DNA of 64,000 bases from Sphingopyxis sp. MWB1 (GCF_000763945.1 NZ_JQFJ01000002.1:806001-870000), one strand, 5' to 3'. Shown: positions 46,775 to 58,875, counted from the stretch's first letter. The notes: generated by a model from the letters alone, not told the origin. A program made the numbers and translations.

Positions 46775-47940
46775 TGACCGACAAAAGCTTTCTCGACTGG
46801 CCTTTCCTCGATGATAGCCACCGCCGCCTTGCCGCCGAGCTTGATGATTGGTGCACCGCGTATGTCAGCGACAGCCATTCGGACGATGTCGATGGCGATT
46901 GCCGCGCGCTGGTGCGGGCGCTGGGTGAGGCTGGCTGGCTGCGCTATTGCGTTCCTGCGGCTTATGGCGGGGTGCATGAGGCGCTCGATATCCGCTCGCT
47001 GGCGCTGATCCGCGAGACGCTGGCGCGCCATTCGGGCCTCGCCGATTTTGCCTTTGCCATGCAGGGGCTGGGATCGGGAACGATCAGCCTGTTCGGCACC
47101 GAGGCGCAGAAGCAGGCCTATCTGCCCGAGGTCGCAGCGGGACGGAAAATCGCGGCCTTTGCGCTGACCGAACCTGCATCGGGATCCGACGTCGCGTCGA
47201 TGGAGACGACCGCCACGCGCACCGCCGGGGGCTTTGTCGTCAATGGCGCCAAAACCTATATCTCCAATGGCGGCATCGCCGATTATTATGTGCTGTTCGC
47301 GCGTACCGGCGAAGCGCCGGGGGCCAAGGGCGTTTCCGCCTTCATCGTCGATGCCGACACGCCGGGTCTGACAGTGACCGAGCGCATTGCAGTCATCGCG
47401 CCGCATCCGCTCGCGACGCTGGATTTTACCGACATGGCGTTGCCACAAAGCGCGTTGCTGGGTGAGGCGGCGCGGGGGTTCGCGCAGGCGATGGCGACAC
47501 TCGACATTTTCCGGACCACTGTGGGGGCTGCCGCGCTGGGCTTTGCGCGCCGCGCGCTCGATGAGGCGACAGCGCGGGCAAAAACCCGGCGACTGGGCGA
47601 TGGCACCCTCGCCGATAATGCGGTCACCCAGTCGAAGCTCGCCGAGATGGTCCTCGACGTCGATACATCGGCGTTGCTCATCTATCGCGCCGGCTGGCTG
47701 CGCGATGTGCGCGGGACACGCAACACACGCGAAGCCGCGCTCGCCAAGCTGCATGCGACCGACAGCGCGCAGGCGGTAATCGACAAGGCGGTGCAGATGT
47801 TTGGCGGGCTGGGCGTCACCGTCGGCACCCCCGTCGAGGCGCTTTATCGCGAGGTGCGCGCGCTGCGTATCTATGAAGGCGCGTCGGAGGTGCAGAAAAT
47901 CGTGATCGCGCGCCAGCATCTGGCTGAGGCCGCCCGCTGA
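46774..47940 (+). CDS. acyl-CoA dehydrogenase
   Basis: 388 residues, FAD-dependent. Motifs: [15 protein letters not shown], the C-terminal catalytic base region [20 protein letters not shown] (Glu in YEG), and QMFGGLGVT. One base overlap with the hydratase (TGATG). By context it should oxidise an alicyclic or ring-opened CoA intermediate of the aminobenzoyl-CoA route. It differs clearly from the glutaryl-CoA dehydrogenase downstream. Confidence 0.9.
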   Translation: MTDKSFLDWPFLDDSHRRLAAELDDWCTAYVSDSHSDDVDGDCRALVRALGEAGWLRYCVPAAYGGVHEALDIRSLALIRETLARHSGLADFAFAMQGLGSGTISLFGTEAQKQAYLPEVAAGRKIAAFALTEPASGSDVASMETTATRTAGGFVVNGAKTYISNGGIADYYVLFARTGEAPGAKGVSAFIVDADTPGLTVTERIAVIAPHPLATLDFTDMALPQSALLGEAARGFAQAMATLDIFRTTVGAAALGFARRALDEATARAKTRRLGDGTLADNAVTQSKLAEMVLDVDTSALLIYRAGWLRDVRGTRNTREAALAKLHATDSAQAVIDKAVQMFGGLGVTVGTPVEALYREVRALRIYEGASEVQKIVIARQHLAEAAR

Positions 47941-47971
47941 ATTTTCATCGGCCCTTGAACAAGGAAAAGAC

Positions 47972-48379
47972 ATGACCGTTCACCCCGCCCTGCTTCCCCC
48001 CGGATGGCCGCGCCCGCGCGGCTATGCCAATGCCATCATGGCGAGCGGCCGCACCATCTATACCGCCGGGGTCGTCGGCTGGGATGCCGAGGAAAAATTC
48101 CCCTGCACCGACCTTGCAGGCCAGTTCCGTCAGGTCGTCGAGAATACGCTGGCCATATTGGCCGAAGGCGGCGCAGGGCCAGAACATATTGCGCGCATGA
48201 CCTGGTATATCACCAGCCGCGCCGAATATCTGGACAGCCTGCCCGAGATTGGCGCCATTTATCGCGAGTTGATCGGCAAGAATTTCCCGGCCATGGCGGT
48301 TGTCGAAGTCACCGCGCTGGTCGAAGCCGAAGCCAAGATCGAGATTGAAACCATCGCGGTTGTCCCCGAAGCAGCCTGA
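47972..48379 (+). CDS. RidA/YjgF-family protein lacking the canonical arginine
   Basis: 135 residues, Rid trimeric fold: [46 protein letters not shown]. RidA deaminates enamines/imines using an Arg (Arg105 in RidA) that binds the substrate carboxylate. Here that position is Met108 in FPAMAVVEV. In an operon whose first product is a CoA-bound amino-cyclohexene (an enamine without a free carboxylate), loss of the Arg could fit a CoA-thioester substrate; this is inference. Starts 31 bases after the dehydrogenase with a ribosome site AAGGAAAAG. Confidence 0.85.
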   Translation: MTVHPALLPPGWPRPRGYANAIMASGRTIYTAGVVGWDAEEKFPCTDLAGQFRQVVENTLAILAEGGAGPEHIARMTWYITSRAEYLDSLPEIGAIYRELIGKNFPAMAVVEVTALVEAEAKIEIETIAVVPEAA

Positions 48380-48403
48380 TAACCGACATAAAGGATTGAT
48401 CCC

Positions 48404-49579
48404 ATGCAGAGTTTCGACTGGGCCGACCCCTTCCGCCTCGACGCGCAGCTTGAAGATGATGAGCGGATGATCCGCGACACGGCGCGCGCCTATGCCCAGG
48501 ACAAGCTGGCGCCGCGCGTCATCGACGCCTTTGCCCAGGAACATACCGACCCCGCCATTTTCGCCGAAATGGGCGAGCTTGGCCTGCTCGGCCCCACCAT
48601 TCCCGAAGCCTATGGCGGCGTGGGCGCTTCCTATGTCGCCTATGGGCTGGTTGCGCGCGAGGTTGAGCGCATCGATTCCGGCTATCGGTCGATGATGAGC
48701 GTTCAGTCGAGCCTCGTCATGTATCCCATCCACGCTTTTGGCAGCGAAGAGCAGAAGCAACGCTATCTGCCCAAGCTGGCGCGCGGCGAATGGATCGGCT
48801 GTTTCGGGCTGACCGAACCTGATGCGGGGTCCGACCCCGGCGGCATGCGCACGCGGGCGACCAAAACCGACGGCGGCTATCGCCTGAACGGGGCCAAGAC
48901 CTGGATTTCCAACTCACCCATCGCCGACGTCTTTGTCATCTGGGCCAAGTCCGACGCGCATGACGGCGCGATCCGTGGCTTTGTGCTCGAAAAGGGCATG
49001 AAAGGCCTGTCGGCGCCCAAGATCGAAGGCAAGCTGAGCCTGCGCGCCTCCATCACCGGCATGGTGGTAATGGAAGATGTCGAAGTGCCCGAAAGCGCGT
49101 TGCTGCCCGACGTGTCGGGACTGAAAGGCCCCTTTTCTTGCCTCAACCGCGCGCGTTACGGGATCAGCTGGGGCGCGATGGGCGCGGCGGAATTCTGCTT
49201 TCACGCCGCGCGCCAATATGGGCTGGAGCGCTACCAGTTCGAACGTCCGCTGGCCGCGACACAGTTGTTCCAGAAAAAGCTCGCCGATATGGAAACCGAC
49301 ATCGCCCTGGGGCTGCAGGCGAGCCTGCGCGTCGGGCGCTTGATCGACAGCGGCGAATTTGCGCCCGAGATGATCTCGATCGTCAAGCGTAACAATGTCG
49401 GCAAGGCGCTCGATATCGCGCGCATGGCCCGCGACATGCATGGCGGCAATGGCATCAGCGGCGAATATCAGGTGATCCGCCATGCGATGAATCTGGAAAC
49501 GGTGAACACCTATGAAGGCACGCATGATGTTCATGCGTTGATCCTGGGCCGCGCGATTACGGGGATTGCGGCCTTCTGA
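48404..49579 (+). CDS. gcdH: glutaryl-CoA dehydrogenase
   Basis: Oxidises and decarboxylates glutaryl-CoA to crotonyl-CoA. 391 residues. The marker [18 protein letters not shown] includes the Arg that binds the gamma-carboxylate, and the C-terminus [15 protein letters not shown] carries the catalytic Glu. [14 protein letters not shown] and KTWISNSP are FAD/acyl-CoA contacts. 24 bases after the RidA gene, in the same direction. Its place suggests that the aromatic ring is cut down to glutaryl-CoA, then to acetyl-CoA. Confidence 0.92.
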   Translation: MQSFDWADPFRLDAQLEDDERMIRDTARAYAQDKLAPRVIDAFAQEHTDPAIFAEMGELGLLGPTIPEAYGGVGASYVAYGLVAREVERIDSGYRSMMSVQSSLVMYPIHAFGSEEQKQRYLPKLARGEWIGCFGLTEPDAGSDPGGMRTRATKTDGGYRLNGAKTWISNSPIADVFVIWAKSDAHDGAIRGFVLEKGMKGLSAPKIEGKLSLRASITGMVVMEDVEVPESALLPDVSGLKGPFSCLNRARYGISWGAMGAAEFCFHAARQYGLERYQFERPLAATQLFQKKLADMETDIALGLQASLRVGRLIDSGEFAPEMISIVKRNNVGKALDIARMARDMHGGNGISGEYQVIRHAMNLETVNTYEGTHDVHALILGRAITGIAAF

Positions 49580-49670
49580 TCGGATGGGGCGCGGGGGGAA
49601 TGGCGGGAAGCGCCCTCCCCCCTCTTGCCAGCGCGCTCAAGCTGTGGCAGGGGCGCGCTTCCCCAATCGG

Positions 49671-49746
49671 GGGCGCTTAGCTCAGTTGGTAGAGCATCTC
49701 GTTTACACCGAGAGGGTCGGCGGTTCGAGCCCGTCAGCGCCCACCA
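49671..49746 (+). tRNA. tRNA-Val (anticodon UAC)
   Basis: A 76-base cloverleaf: acceptor stem GGGCGCT/AGCGCCC, D arm GCTC...GAGC, anticodon stem TCTCG/CGAGA around loop TTTACAC with anticodon TAC, five-base variable loop, and T arm GGCGG-TTCGAGC-CCGTC. The CCA end is encoded (49744-49746). It stands alone, 91 bases after gcdH. Confidence 0.97.
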
Positions 49747-49780
49747 TCTTTCCCCTCACGATAATGGCGGAGAGCGCGCC

Positions 49781-50044
49781 TTAGCGTTGCTCGTTGCGTT
49801 CGATCGCCTCGAGAACGCGCGCCGCTTCGCTCGGGGTTATCCGCCATTGTTCGCACAGGAGCGCCTGTGCCTCGTCCCATTCACCGCGGCGGAGCATCCC
49901 GCGAATAATATCTTCGTCTATTTCCCGGCGCAGCGGAGGCCGGCGAAACGGGGGCAGCATGTCCACCCCCGCCCGTTGCCGCAAATAGCCTGCCAGCAAG
50001 AAACCGCATATCAGGCCGAGGACGAAAAAGATTATTGCTCCCAT
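49781..50044 (-). CDS. small membrane-anchored protein of unknown function
   Basis: 87 residues. One N-terminal membrane helix (AIIFFVLGLICGFLLAGYL) is followed by a charged cytoplasmic part (RREIDEDIIRGMLRRGEW, ITPSEAARVLEAIERNEQR) predicted mainly helical. Lies 31 bases downstream of acnA on the same strand, with an AAAGGGGACGGGG ribosome region. No family recognised. Codon use is like its neighbours, so probably a real gene. Confidence 0.65.
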   Translation of the reverse strand: MGAIIFFVLGLICGFLLAGYLRQRAGVDMLPPFRRPPLRREIDEDIIRGMLRRGEWDEAQALLCEQWRITPSEAARVLEAIERNEQR

Positions 50045-50075
50045 CGTCCCCGTCCCCTTTTCCTATGCTGCTTCC

Positions 50076-52751
<2,676 letters not shown>

Positions 52752-53313
52752 GTGCAGTTCCCTTTTCGGGCGCGGCGGGGAATGACCCTCCTGCCCGATC
52801 CGAGAGAGCGGGGCGGCGGAGAGTCGCGCGCGCGGTTAATGTTGGCGACGCCTTACGCCGAGGGGCAGGAAATGCAAGGGGGCGGGGGTGGATTGATCCG
52901 TGCGGCGGGCGGGGAATGGCGCGGGGGTGGGTGCGCCGGCGCGGCGTTCGGGGATTGCGTTTATTGTCATACGAGACCACGATAGAGAGCCGCGTCGTTT
53001 CAAACCGTCCGCCCGGATGGTGATCCGGCCCGCTGGCGGCCGGCCCCGGATCAAGTCGATAGATATCCCCCGTGTACAGACGGCGTAGCGCTACCCTCTG
53101 GCCCCCGGCTTTGCCGGGGCACAAGCAATTCCTCGGAATGGGATAATCGCCGAAGATGTCCAGAGTGACGATGGGAGAGCAGCCGTGAATAACCGAAAGG
53201 ACCCGGTTTTGCAGGGGAGTTGATTGCATAGCTAATCCTTCCTTGGGGGACGCTTGCGGACCGGTGGCGGCCATGTCACGCCTTGTCGCCGGACAGGTAG
53301 AAGGAGATGAGGG
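52752..53313. other. 562-base intergenic region between acnA and an exported RidA-like gene
   Basis: No convincing gene. Must hold the acnA promoter (minus) and the promoter of the gene at 53314 (plus), but no clear -35/-10 pair stands out. It contains a 7-bp GC hairpin (CCCCGGC 53103-53109 with GCCGGGG 53113-53119) and, at 53130-53141, TCCTCGGAATGG, one base different from the right end of the REP-like element at 60894-61001. Short open frames here look like chance GC-rich frames. Confidence 0.6.
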
Positions 53314-53793
53314 ATGGACAGGGTCATGGGAGCGGCGAGCATCGCCTTGCTAGTGGGATTGACTGGCGGAGCAGCGAGCGCAACCCAGCCGGGTGACAAT
53401 AGGTCAAAACAGACGCTGATGGCGGAACACCCCGAGGCGCGCGCCTTTCAGGAGCGGTTGGGCTATTCCGATGCGGTGATTGCGGGCGACACCATCTATC
53501 TGTCGGGAGTGGTGGCTGGGCCCGGCCCCGGAGAAGAGACGCTGGAGCCGGGATTTGAACGCGCCTTTGCCCAAATGGGCGCCACGCTGGCGCGGGCGGG
53601 GGCAAGCTGGGCCGATGTTGTCGATATCACCAGCTTTCACACTGACTTACCGGGAACGATGGATGCGCTGATCGCGGTGAAGAACCGCCATGTCAAAGCC
53701 CCCTTCCCTGCCTGGACCGCCATTGGCGTATCGACGCTTTATGCGCCGACGGCGCTGGTCGAAATAAAGCTGGTGGCGCGGCGGGCCAAATGA
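53314..53793 (+). CDS. exported RidA/YjgF-family protein
   Basis: 159 residues. An N-terminal signal peptide (MGAASIALLVGLTGGAASA) precedes a Rid domain from about residue 40 (IAGDTIYLSGVVAGPGPGEE, ATLARAGASWADVVDIT, LVEIKLVARRAK). The canonical Arg position is Trp134 in PFPAWTAIGVS, so enamine deamination is not expected. A Rid protein outside the cytoplasm is unusual, though such fused signal forms exist in proteobacteria. ATG with AAGGAG seven bases upstream. Function unknown. Confidence 0.82.
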   Translation: MDRVMGAASIALLVGLTGGAASATQPGDNRSKQTLMAEHPEARAFQERLGYSDAVIAGDTIYLSGVVAGPGPGEETLEPGFERAFAQMGATLARAGASWADVVDITSFHTDLPGTMDALIAVKNRHVKAPFPAWTAIGVSTLYAPTALVEIKLVARRAK

Positions 53794-53873
53794 GGAGCTG
53801 AATGGTCGAACGCCGCAACGCGCGCGAGGGGGTGGTGCAGCAAGGTCGGCGCAGGAGCCCCCCCCCGGGGCCC

Positions 53874-55007
53874 TTAGTGCGTCATGCGGCCCAGCCGCTC
53901 GCTCCAGGGCGCGGTGATGCTGCAACTGAGCCCCTGAGGGTCATAATGGAGCACCGCGAGGCCGTCGAAGGCCGACACGCTTTTCGAAATGGTGCGCTGA
54001 CCAAAGCCCTGATGGCTGGGCGCAGTGACGGGCGGGCCATCCATTTCGCGCCAGTGGAAGCGAAACTCCTTTGCCTCGCTGTCGGGAACCGTCCATTCGA
54101 TGCGAAGCTTGCCGCCATTTTGCGAAAGCGCGCCATATTTTGCGGCATTGGTCGCAAGTTCATGCACTGCAAGCGCCAGCGCCATCGCGGCAGGCTCGCT
54201 AAGCCGGACGGGCGGGCCGTCGATCGCGATATCATGGTCGATCGCATAGGGAGCGAGCGTATCGGCGAGTAATTCGCTCAGTTCGGTATCCTTGCGCTCG
54301 ACCGCGCGGACATGCGCTTTTGCCAGCGCGGCGAGGCGCGCGTCGAACACATCGCGAAAGGCCGTGGGTTCGGGGTGCGAACGCATCGTGGCATAAACAA
54401 GCGCGCCCACCGTGCTGAGAAAATTGCGGACGCGATGCTGAAATTCGCCGACCATCAATTGCTGCTGCTGATAAAGCTGGCGATAGGCGAGGATCGCGCC
54501 GCACAGTCCGGCATAAAGATGCGCCAGATCGCGCTGCGCCGGGGCGAGCGGTTGCCCCGCATCATAGGTGATGACGAGTGTGCCGAGAACCAGCGCCTCG
54601 CGGTTGGCGGCAGGGATGGAAATCAGCGCCTCCATCCCATGCGCGAGCGACAAAGCTTTCCAGATATCGGCGAAACGATCGTCCTCGCGCACATCGTCGC
54701 AATCGACCGTGCGCCCTTCATAAACGGCAAGCGCGCAGGAGCCGGGCCGGTCGATTACCGCTATGCCCTTTAGCGCTTCGCCATAAGCGGGATCGAGCGA
54801 GGGGAAAATCGCTTCTTCGAAAATAAGGCGTGCCCGGTCGAGGATGGTGATCCCGACAACCGCGCCCGGAAACGCCCGTTCGGTAAGCTGGCAAAAGCCC
54901 ATCAGAATCGCCGAAGGGTCATCGCCATGCGCCATTTGTTCGCAGGCGGCGCTTTGCGCATCATATATCAACACCATCATCTCCGCAGCAAAGCGCAGAG
55001 CAGGCAT
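53874..55007 (-). CDS. GAF-domain sensor histidine kinase of the HWE/HisKA_2 type
   Basis: 377 residues, no membrane segment. A GAF-like sensor covers about residues 20-170 (SCALAVYEGRTVDCDDV, ALVLGTLVITYD). The dimerisation/phosphorylation box GEFQHRVRNFL has His191. ATPase: AVHELATNAAKYGALS, FHWREMDGPPV (the W-x-E marker) and GFGQRTISKSV. Cytoplasmic signal input unknown; the GAF resembles photo/redox sensing forms but lacks an obvious chromophore Cys. ATG 55007 chosen; the frame is open further upstream without family support. No response regulator is adjacent. Confidence 0.82.
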   Translation of the reverse strand: MPALRFAAEMMVLIYDAQSAACEQMAHGDDPSAILMGFCQLTERAFPGAVVGITILDRARLIFEEAIFPSLDPAYGEALKGIAVIDRPGSCALAVYEGRTVDCDDVREDDRFADIWKALSLAHGMEALISIPAANREALVLGTLVITYDAGQPLAPAQRDLAHLYAGLCGAILAYRQLYQQQQLMVGEFQHRVRNFLSTVGALVYATMRSHPEPTAFRDVFDARLAALAKAHVRAVERKDTELSELLADTLAPYAIDHDIAIDGPPVRLSEPAAMALALAVHELATNAAKYGALSQNGGKLRIEWTVPDSEAKEFRFHWREMDGPPVTAPSHQGFGQRTISKSVSAFDGLAVLHYDPQGLSCSITAPWSERLGRMTH

Positions 55008-55167
55008 GATCCCCAACGCTCCGGCAAAATCTGCCAGCGCCTTTCTAGCATGACATGGCGCGCGAACGAAACGCGCAGCCCCTGTGAAAAGCCGGGATGG
55101 GGCGAATGGTGGGCCTATCGGGTTCGGCCGTGTGGCGCGCGCGTGCGGGGAGCCGGGTCCGGCGCGA

Positions 55168-56184
55168 TCAGGCAGTGCCGCGCACCGCGAGGCGCACGGG
55201 AATGCGCGTGCCGGTACGGGTGTGGGCGTCATCCTCCAGCGCCATGGCAACCAGCGCCTCGCCCGCGGCGTCGAGATCGGGTTCGAGCGTGGTGAGCGCG
55301 GGATCGGCGAGCGTGCCCGCGCGAATGCCGTCAAAACCGATCAGCGCCACATCCTGCGGCACGCGGCAGCCCATTTCCTTCACCCCCTGAAGCACGCCGA
55401 GCGCGAGCATGTCGCTCGCCGCGAAAATCGCGTCGATATCGGGATGGTCGGCGAGAAGCTGGCGCGCGGCGGCGACGCCCTGTGCGTGGCGGTCAGACGC
55501 TGCCGGGGGCGCGACGATGTGCGGGGTGATGCCATGGGGGGCGAGCGCGGCGGCAAAGGCATCGCGGCGCTCGTCAAACTGGCGCTGGGGGGATTTTTGC
55601 GGGCCAATGAAGGCGATATTGCGCCGACCGGACGCGAGGAGGTGTTCAGCGGCAAGCCGCGCGCCGCCTTCATTGTCGCTGCGCATCCAGCGGAAGGGTT
55701 CGCCGGGGCTCCCCCAACAGACGAAATCGAGACCTGAAGCCTGCGCCTCGCCAAAATAATCCCATGCCGCGCGATTGCTGGTGGTGCCGATGACGATCAT
55801 GGCATCGGCCAGGCCGGAGGCGACGAAATCAGCGCGAAAATTCGCCTCGCTTTCCTGAAAGCTGACGAGCAGGTTGAACCCGCGCGCCGAGGTCGCGGCG
55901 GCGATGCTGCCCAGAAGCGCGAAGTAGAAGGGGTTGATCGCGCTGCGATCCTCGCCCGGGCGGCAGATGGTGACGAGCGCGATCGTCTCGCTGCTTTTGA
56001 GCCGCAGGCTGGAGGCGTGGCGATCGACGACATAGCCCATTTCGCGCGCGGCGGCGGTGACGCGGGCGCGAGTTTCGGCATTGACGCCGGGGCTGCCGCG
56101 CAGCGCGCGCGACACGGTCGATTGCGATACGCCCGCGCGTTCGGCAACGTCAAAGGATGTCGGGCGCAGCGGCCGGGCGGTCAT
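55168..56184 (-). CDS. LacI-family transcriptional regulator
   Basis: 338 residues. N-terminal DNA-binding domain SFDVAERAGVSQSTVSRALR with the hinge VNAETRARVTAAAREMGY, then a periplasmic-binding-protein-like sensor (VALIGFDGIRAGTLADPALTTLEPDLDAAG outlined at residues 285-315). Usually senses a sugar or nucleoside. Starts ATG; its left end is 160 bases from the HWE kinase. No sugar gene is adjacent, so its target is not apparent. Confidence 0.92.
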   Translation of the reverse strand: MTARPLRPTSFDVAERAGVSQSTVSRALRGSPGVNAETRARVTAAAREMGYVVDRHASSLRLKSSETIALVTICRPGEDRSAINPFYFALLGSIAAATSARGFNLLVSFQESEANFRADFVASGLADAMIVIGTTSNRAAWDYFGEAQASGLDFVCWGSPGEPFRWMRSDNEGGARLAAEHLLASGRRNIAFIGPQKSPQRQFDERRDAFAAALAPHGITPHIVAPPAASDRHAQGVAAARQLLADHPDIDAIFAASDMLALGVLQGVKEMGCRVPQDVALIGFDGIRAGTLADPALTTLEPDLDAAGEALVAMALEDDAHTRTGTRIPVRLAVRGTA

Positions 56185-56248
56185 GGCAGTCTCTCTCCCC
56201 TTTCCTGCCGTCTCTTGCGCCGCGCCGCCGGCTTGTCAATCGGGCGCC

Positions 56249-57931
56249 TTAATCGGATGAAAGGGGAGCGGGCGCCTGTTCGCGCCAGCGGATGACGACA
56301 CGCAGGCAATGATCAACCGCACTGCGCTGCCATTCGCCCTTGAGCTGGCGCTCGATCAGCGAACGAATGAACTGGGTGCCAAAGCTTTCCCGGCTGCAAT
56401 CGGGGGTATGGGGAAGGTCGCTTTCAGTCCAGTTGAAAAGCACTTCCTCCCCTTCACGACGCCAGTCGATCGCAAGCTGTCCCTTGCCCGCCAAGGCGCC
56501 ATATTTGATGCTGTTCGTCACCAGTTCGTGGATGGCGAGCGCAATCGCCTGCGCCCCGTCATCGTCGAGGCGCACCGCCGGGCCATCGACCGCGGCAAGC
56601 TGATCGGCGCTGACCCCGGCCAGTTCCAGTTCGCGGTGAACGATGGCGCCCAGTTCCACCCGATCCACGACGCCGCTGACGAGCATTTGCTTTGCATCGG
56701 ACAGGGCACGCAGCCGCCCGTCGAAGCGCACCTCAAAATCTTCCAGATCCTTGGCTTCGCGCAAGGTGATGCGGGCGAGCGCGCCGATGCGGGCGAAGGC
56801 GTTTTTCATGCGATGCGCCATTTCGCCCATCATCAGCTCGCGATCTTCGGCGTGACGAGCCTTTTCCTCCGCGAGCGCCTGAAAGGCGCCTAGGCGGCGT
56901 TGCTGGACGCGGTGCAACTTGGTCGCAAGCAGCGCGAGCGCAATGCCGAAAAGCAAAATGGCGAGCGGGCGCCCCAGCCTCTCCTGAAAACGGCCATAGG
57001 ACAGGCGCATGGTCCATTGATGATCGGCGATGCGGATGCGCTTTTCCTGGGCGTCCCAGCCGAGTTTGCCATGAGCGAAGACGCGCTGGGCCTTTGGCCC
57101 CTCGCCCGCGTAAATCTCGATGCCGTGAAGCCGGGACAATTGGCTCCCTAAGGCTGCGGTCATCAAGTCGCCGACCCGGAAGGGTGCATAAACAAAACCT
57201 TCGATCGGGCGCACGCCTTTGGCAGTGGCAACGACCCCGGCGCCCTCTGGCTCCCCTGCTCTCTCCGGGCCTAGCGGCGAAGCCATAACGCCGGCGGAGG
57301 CGGGCAGCACATTAGCATAGACGGGCAGATAAATAAGGAAACCCGGGTGAGGCCGTTCGCCTTCCTGTTCCTGCACCAGCTGGACAATGCCCGTGGCGGC
57401 GGCATTGCCCGTCTGCCACGCCCGGCGCATCGCCTCGCGCCGGACCGGTTCGCTATACATGTCATAGCCGAGCGCGGCGCGGTTGCGGGCAGTGGGCGGT
57501 TCGAGAAGGACGATAGGAAAGCCGATCGGCTGGCCGGTTTCGGGCCAAACCCGAATATCCTCTCCATAATTTTCGCGCAGCCGTGCCTCGGCAGCGGCGG
57601 GGGTACCCCGGCGCATCGCCAGCGCAATCCCGACCCCCTGCATTCCCGGCGCGCGCACCTGCGGTTGAAGTGCGGCAAGATAGGCGCGAATGCCGGGGCC
57701 GCTGGTTTCCATGTCCGACTGGTAAAGCGCCCGCACCCCTTCGAGCACCGCAAGTTGATCGCGCAGACGGGTGTTCACCTGCATCGCCAGCCGGTCGGCC
57801 TGTTCTTCTTCATCTCGCTGATTATAGATGAAACTGGCCGTCGCGGTTGCCAGTGTCGCGAGCAGGATCAACAGGCCCACAAAGCGGACGAGCAGACCCA
57901 AAAGCCGATCAGCCCACAAATTTCGTCCCAT
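56249..57931 (-). CDS. CHASE-domain membrane histidine kinase of the HWE/HisKA_2 type
   Basis: 560 residues. Helix 1 (LVRFVGLLILLATLATATAS), an extracytoplasmic CHASE domain (about residues 60-300: GPGIRAYLAALQPQVRA, GYDMYSEPVRREAM), helix 2 (PLAILLFGIALALLATKL), then GEMAHRMKNAFARIGAL with His373, AIHELVTNSIKYGALAGKG and FNWTESDLP. CHASE domains sense small ligands outside the membrane. ATG 57931 has AGGACGAG upstream. Such kinases often feed the PhyR general stress response in sphingomonads; that link is inference, and no phyR is in the window. Confidence 0.88.
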   Translation of the reverse strand: MGRNLWADRLLGLLVRFVGLLILLATLATATASFIYNQRDEEEQADRLAMQVNTRLRDQLAVLEGVRALYQSDMETSGPGIRAYLAALQPQVRAPGMQGVGIALAMRRGTPAAAEARLRENYGEDIRVWPETGQPIGFPIVLLEPPTARNRAALGYDMYSEPVRREAMRRAWQTGNAAATGIVQLVQEQEGERPHPGFLIYLPVYANVLPASAGVMASPLGPERAGEPEGAGVVATAKGVRPIEGFVYAPFRVGDLMTAALGSQLSRLHGIEIYAGEGPKAQRVFAHGKLGWDAQEKRIRIADHQWTMRLSYGRFQERLGRPLAILLFGIALALLATKLHRVQQRRLGAFQALAEEKARHAEDRELMMGEMAHRMKNAFARIGALARITLREAKDLEDFEVRFDGRLRALSDAKQMLVSGVVDRVELGAIVHRELELAGVSADQLAAVDGPAVRLDDDGAQAIALAIHELVTNSIKYGALAGKGQLAIDWRREGEEVLFNWTESDLPHTPDCSRESFGTQFIRSLIERQLKGEWQRSAVDHCLRVVIRWREQAPAPLSSD

Positions 57932-58143
57932 TGCGCTCGTCCTGCTCCCCGGTTGATACCATAGCGCGTTCCGCGCCCGCCGGGCGGCCCATTCCATATG
58001 CGCTGGGGACAAGTGATGCCCGTGTCAATGCTTATGCGCCGAAGTGCAGGAGCGTCGGGCAGGGCCCGAAGAAAAACATATAAATAGTTGCATGTCGCAA
58101 CCCTTTTTCTATGGTCGACGCATCATCAAGGGAGGTGTTGCGC

Positions 58144-58797
58144 GTGATTATCTATGGGTCGATCCTGTCGCCGTTCGTGCGGAAATTACTGGCTTATCTG
58201 GGCGAAAAGAATATCGCGTTCGAGCTGAAGGGCGTCGGCATTGGCGATCCCGATCCGGGATTTCGCGCCGCGTCGCCGCTCGGCAAAATGCCCGCGATGG
58301 AGGATGATGGATTTACCCTCGCTGATTCCAGCGCCATCATCCATTATCTGGAGGCCAAATATCCCGAGCCCGCCCTGATCCCCGCCGACCCGCAAGAGCG
58401 CGGGCAGGTCATCTGGTGGGATGAATTTGGCGACACCGTTTTTGCCCTTTGTTCAGGCAAGATGTTCTTCAACCGCGTCGTCGCGCCCAAATTTCTGAAC
58501 CGCAAAGGCGATGCCGCCATGGCTGACCAGGCCGAGCGCGAGGAATTGCCCAAATTGCTCGATTATCTGGAAAGCGCCCTGCCCGCGTCGGGCTTTCTGG
58601 TCGGCGACCGGCTGACGTTGGCCGATCTGGCGGTGGCATCGCCGTTGATGAATTTTCGCCATTGCGGCGCGCGGATCGATCCCGCCGTTCACCCCAAGAT
58701 CGCCGCCTGGAGCGAAGCGATATTGGCGCGCCCTAGCCTTGCGCCCTGGGTCGAAAAGGAAGAGCGGATGATGAAAAAGGGCATGGGCGAGGCTTGA
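58144..58797 (+). CDS. glutathione S-transferase family protein
   Basis: 217 residues. Thioredoxin-like N-domain (IIYGSILSPFVRKLLAYL, LADSSAIIHYLEAKYP with the SNAIL-type Ser) and an all-helical C-domain (LVGDRLTLADLAVASPL). The catalytic Ser in SPFVRK replaces Tyr/Cys of other classes. The start is GTG 58144 with AAGGGAGG eight bases upstream; an ATG at 58111 lacks one. Followed by a hairpin and a PAS-domain gene. Substrate unknown. Confidence 0.87.
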   Translation: MIIYGSILSPFVRKLLAYLGEKNIAFELKGVGIGDPDPGFRAASPLGKMPAMEDDGFTLADSSAIIHYLEAKYPEPALIPADPQERGQVIWWDEFGDTVFALCSGKMFFNRVVAPKFLNRKGDAAMADQAEREELPKLLDYLESALPASGFLVGDRLTLADLAVASPLMNFRHCGARIDPAVHPKIAAWSEAILARPSLAPWVEKEERMMKKGMGEA

Positions 58798-58830
58798 CGC
58801 CAGGCATTTGAAAGGCTGAGCGATTTTGGC

Positions 58831-58858
58831 GGAAGGGAGCGATGGACGCTCCCCTTCC
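58831..58858. terminator. hairpin after the GST gene
   Basis: GGAAGGGAGCG (58831-58841) pairs with CGCTCCCCTTCC (58847-58858), with one bulged base and a five-base loop. It stands 34 bases after the GST stop and 17 bases before the next start. No T-run follows, so it is either a weak terminator or an mRNA structure affecting the PAS gene. Confidence 0.4.
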
Positions 58859-58875
58859 GATGGAGCCTTCACGTC

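Noticed and set aside
49584..49625. G-run and C-run pairing after gcdH as a terminator
   Set aside because: Pairing is only a low-complexity G/C run and the following TCTTGCC is not a T-tract.
53103..53119. Hairpin CCCCGGC-TTT-GCCGGGG as a terminator
   Set aside because: No T-tract on either side and no gene ends nearby; more likely part of a degraded repeat.
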